This document shows positions 4,867 to 5,037 of a DNA stretch of 5,037 nucleotides, piece by piece. The position numbers and the translations under genes were made by a program. Under the pieces are notes generated by a model, which saw only the letters and a list, made by a program, of their open reading frames with translations, was not told the origin of the DNA and made no database searches. This DNA is from CAJBVG01 sp943371425 (GTDB lineage: Bacteria; Bacteroidota; Bacteroidia; Sphingobacteriales; Sphingobacteriaceae). Location of the stretch: positions 1 through 5,037 of the forward strand of contig CALRUR010000049.1 of the NCBI GenBank assembly GCA_943371425.1. The letters are read 5' to 3'. Within the stretch, counting starts at the first letter, position 1. Each line of letters opens with the position of its first letter.

Positions 4867-5037
4867 CAATACTATAAATTTTAAAATAAAAAAGCTAGTT
4901 ACTTCATCTTTCCTAGCTTGATAATGCAATGGTTGTTAATGATTGCTTTATATATAAAGAGTCGCATCCTTTTATTTTAAAATTTACAGTATTGATGGGG
5001 AAGGCTTACTAGGTTGTTATAGTGCTTTTTGTAAATC
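4867..5037. repeat. Structured long repeat, copy R4 (cut by window edge)
   Basis: This copy starts 417 bp after R3. Module A is complete, with arms at 4867-4890 and 4971-4994, inner hairpin 4892-4898/4913-4919 and a spacer that differs from R2 at one visible base. The first 43 bases of the middle region follow, including ATGGGGAAGGCTTACTAGG as in R2, but then TTATAGTGCTTTTTGTAAATC, closer to R3. Module B lies outside the window. Whether another gene follows R4, as gene 2 follows R2, cannot be seen. Confidence 0.9.

Noticed and set aside
2340..5037. CRISPR array
   Set aside because: The repeat period is about 420 bp, with conserved spacers between arms and no cas genes. Short regular repeats with unique spacers are absent.
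2340..5037. Integron cassette array with attC sites
   Set aside because: The gene-repeat order is suggestive, but I see no paired GTTRRRY/RYYYAAC core sites, the arms are nearly perfect rather than bulged, and no integrase is present in the window.
2490..5037. Diversity-generating retroelement template/variable repeats
   Set aside because: Differences between copies are not concentrated at adenines, no reverse transcriptase is present, and the repeats do not overlap the genes' 3' coding ends.

Overview
The window looks like chromosomal DNA of a member of the Bacteroidota. It is AT-rich, start codons are preceded by A/T-rich leaders with no clear Shine-Dalgarno sequence, and two genes encode secreted proteins with the layout of type IX secretion (T9SS) cargo: signal peptide, variable beta-rich N-terminal part, fibronectin-III-like segment and C-terminal sorting-type domain. 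Genus cannot be read from the sequence.

Layout. Positions 1-614 (minus strand) hold the first 204 codons of a major facilitator superfamily transporter that runs off the left edge. Positions 615-1030 are a divergent intergenic region with a perfect 38-bp-arm inverted repeat (720-808), an 18-bp palindrome and a short tandem repeat. Two paralogous secreted-protein genes follow on the plus strand, at 1031-2332 (433 aa) and 3239-4396 (385 aa). Their C-terminal halves are clearly related and their N-terminal halves are not obviously so. In both, the linker between the FN3-like segment and the sorting domain is encoded by an uninterrupted run of degenerate 7-bp units (consensus GAGCNNG), which makes both loci candidates for slippage-driven on/off or anchored/unanchored variation.

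Each secreted-protein gene is followed within 8 to 20 bases by a pair of short arm sequences and then by a structured non-coding repeat of about 420 bp. Two tandem copies follow gene 1 (R1, R2) and two follow gene 2 (R3, R4, the last cut by the window edge). Each full copy contains two long inverted-repeat modules. The first has 24-bp arms around a spacer of about 80 bp. The second has arms of about 22 bp around a spacer of about 84 bp. Several smaller stems, some mutually exclusive, lie within and between them. The copies are mosaics: the left module of R1 is diverged from those of R2-R4, while the middle of R3 is diverged from those of R1 and R2. Minus-strand reading frames of 70 codons run through copies R1-R3, but their substitution pattern and lack of an ATG start argue against coding.

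The region reads as an array of [secreted-protein gene + structured repeat] cassettes that could duplicate, excise or exchange domains by recombination between repeats. That reading is inference. The repeats, palindromes and heptamer tracts are seen directly.
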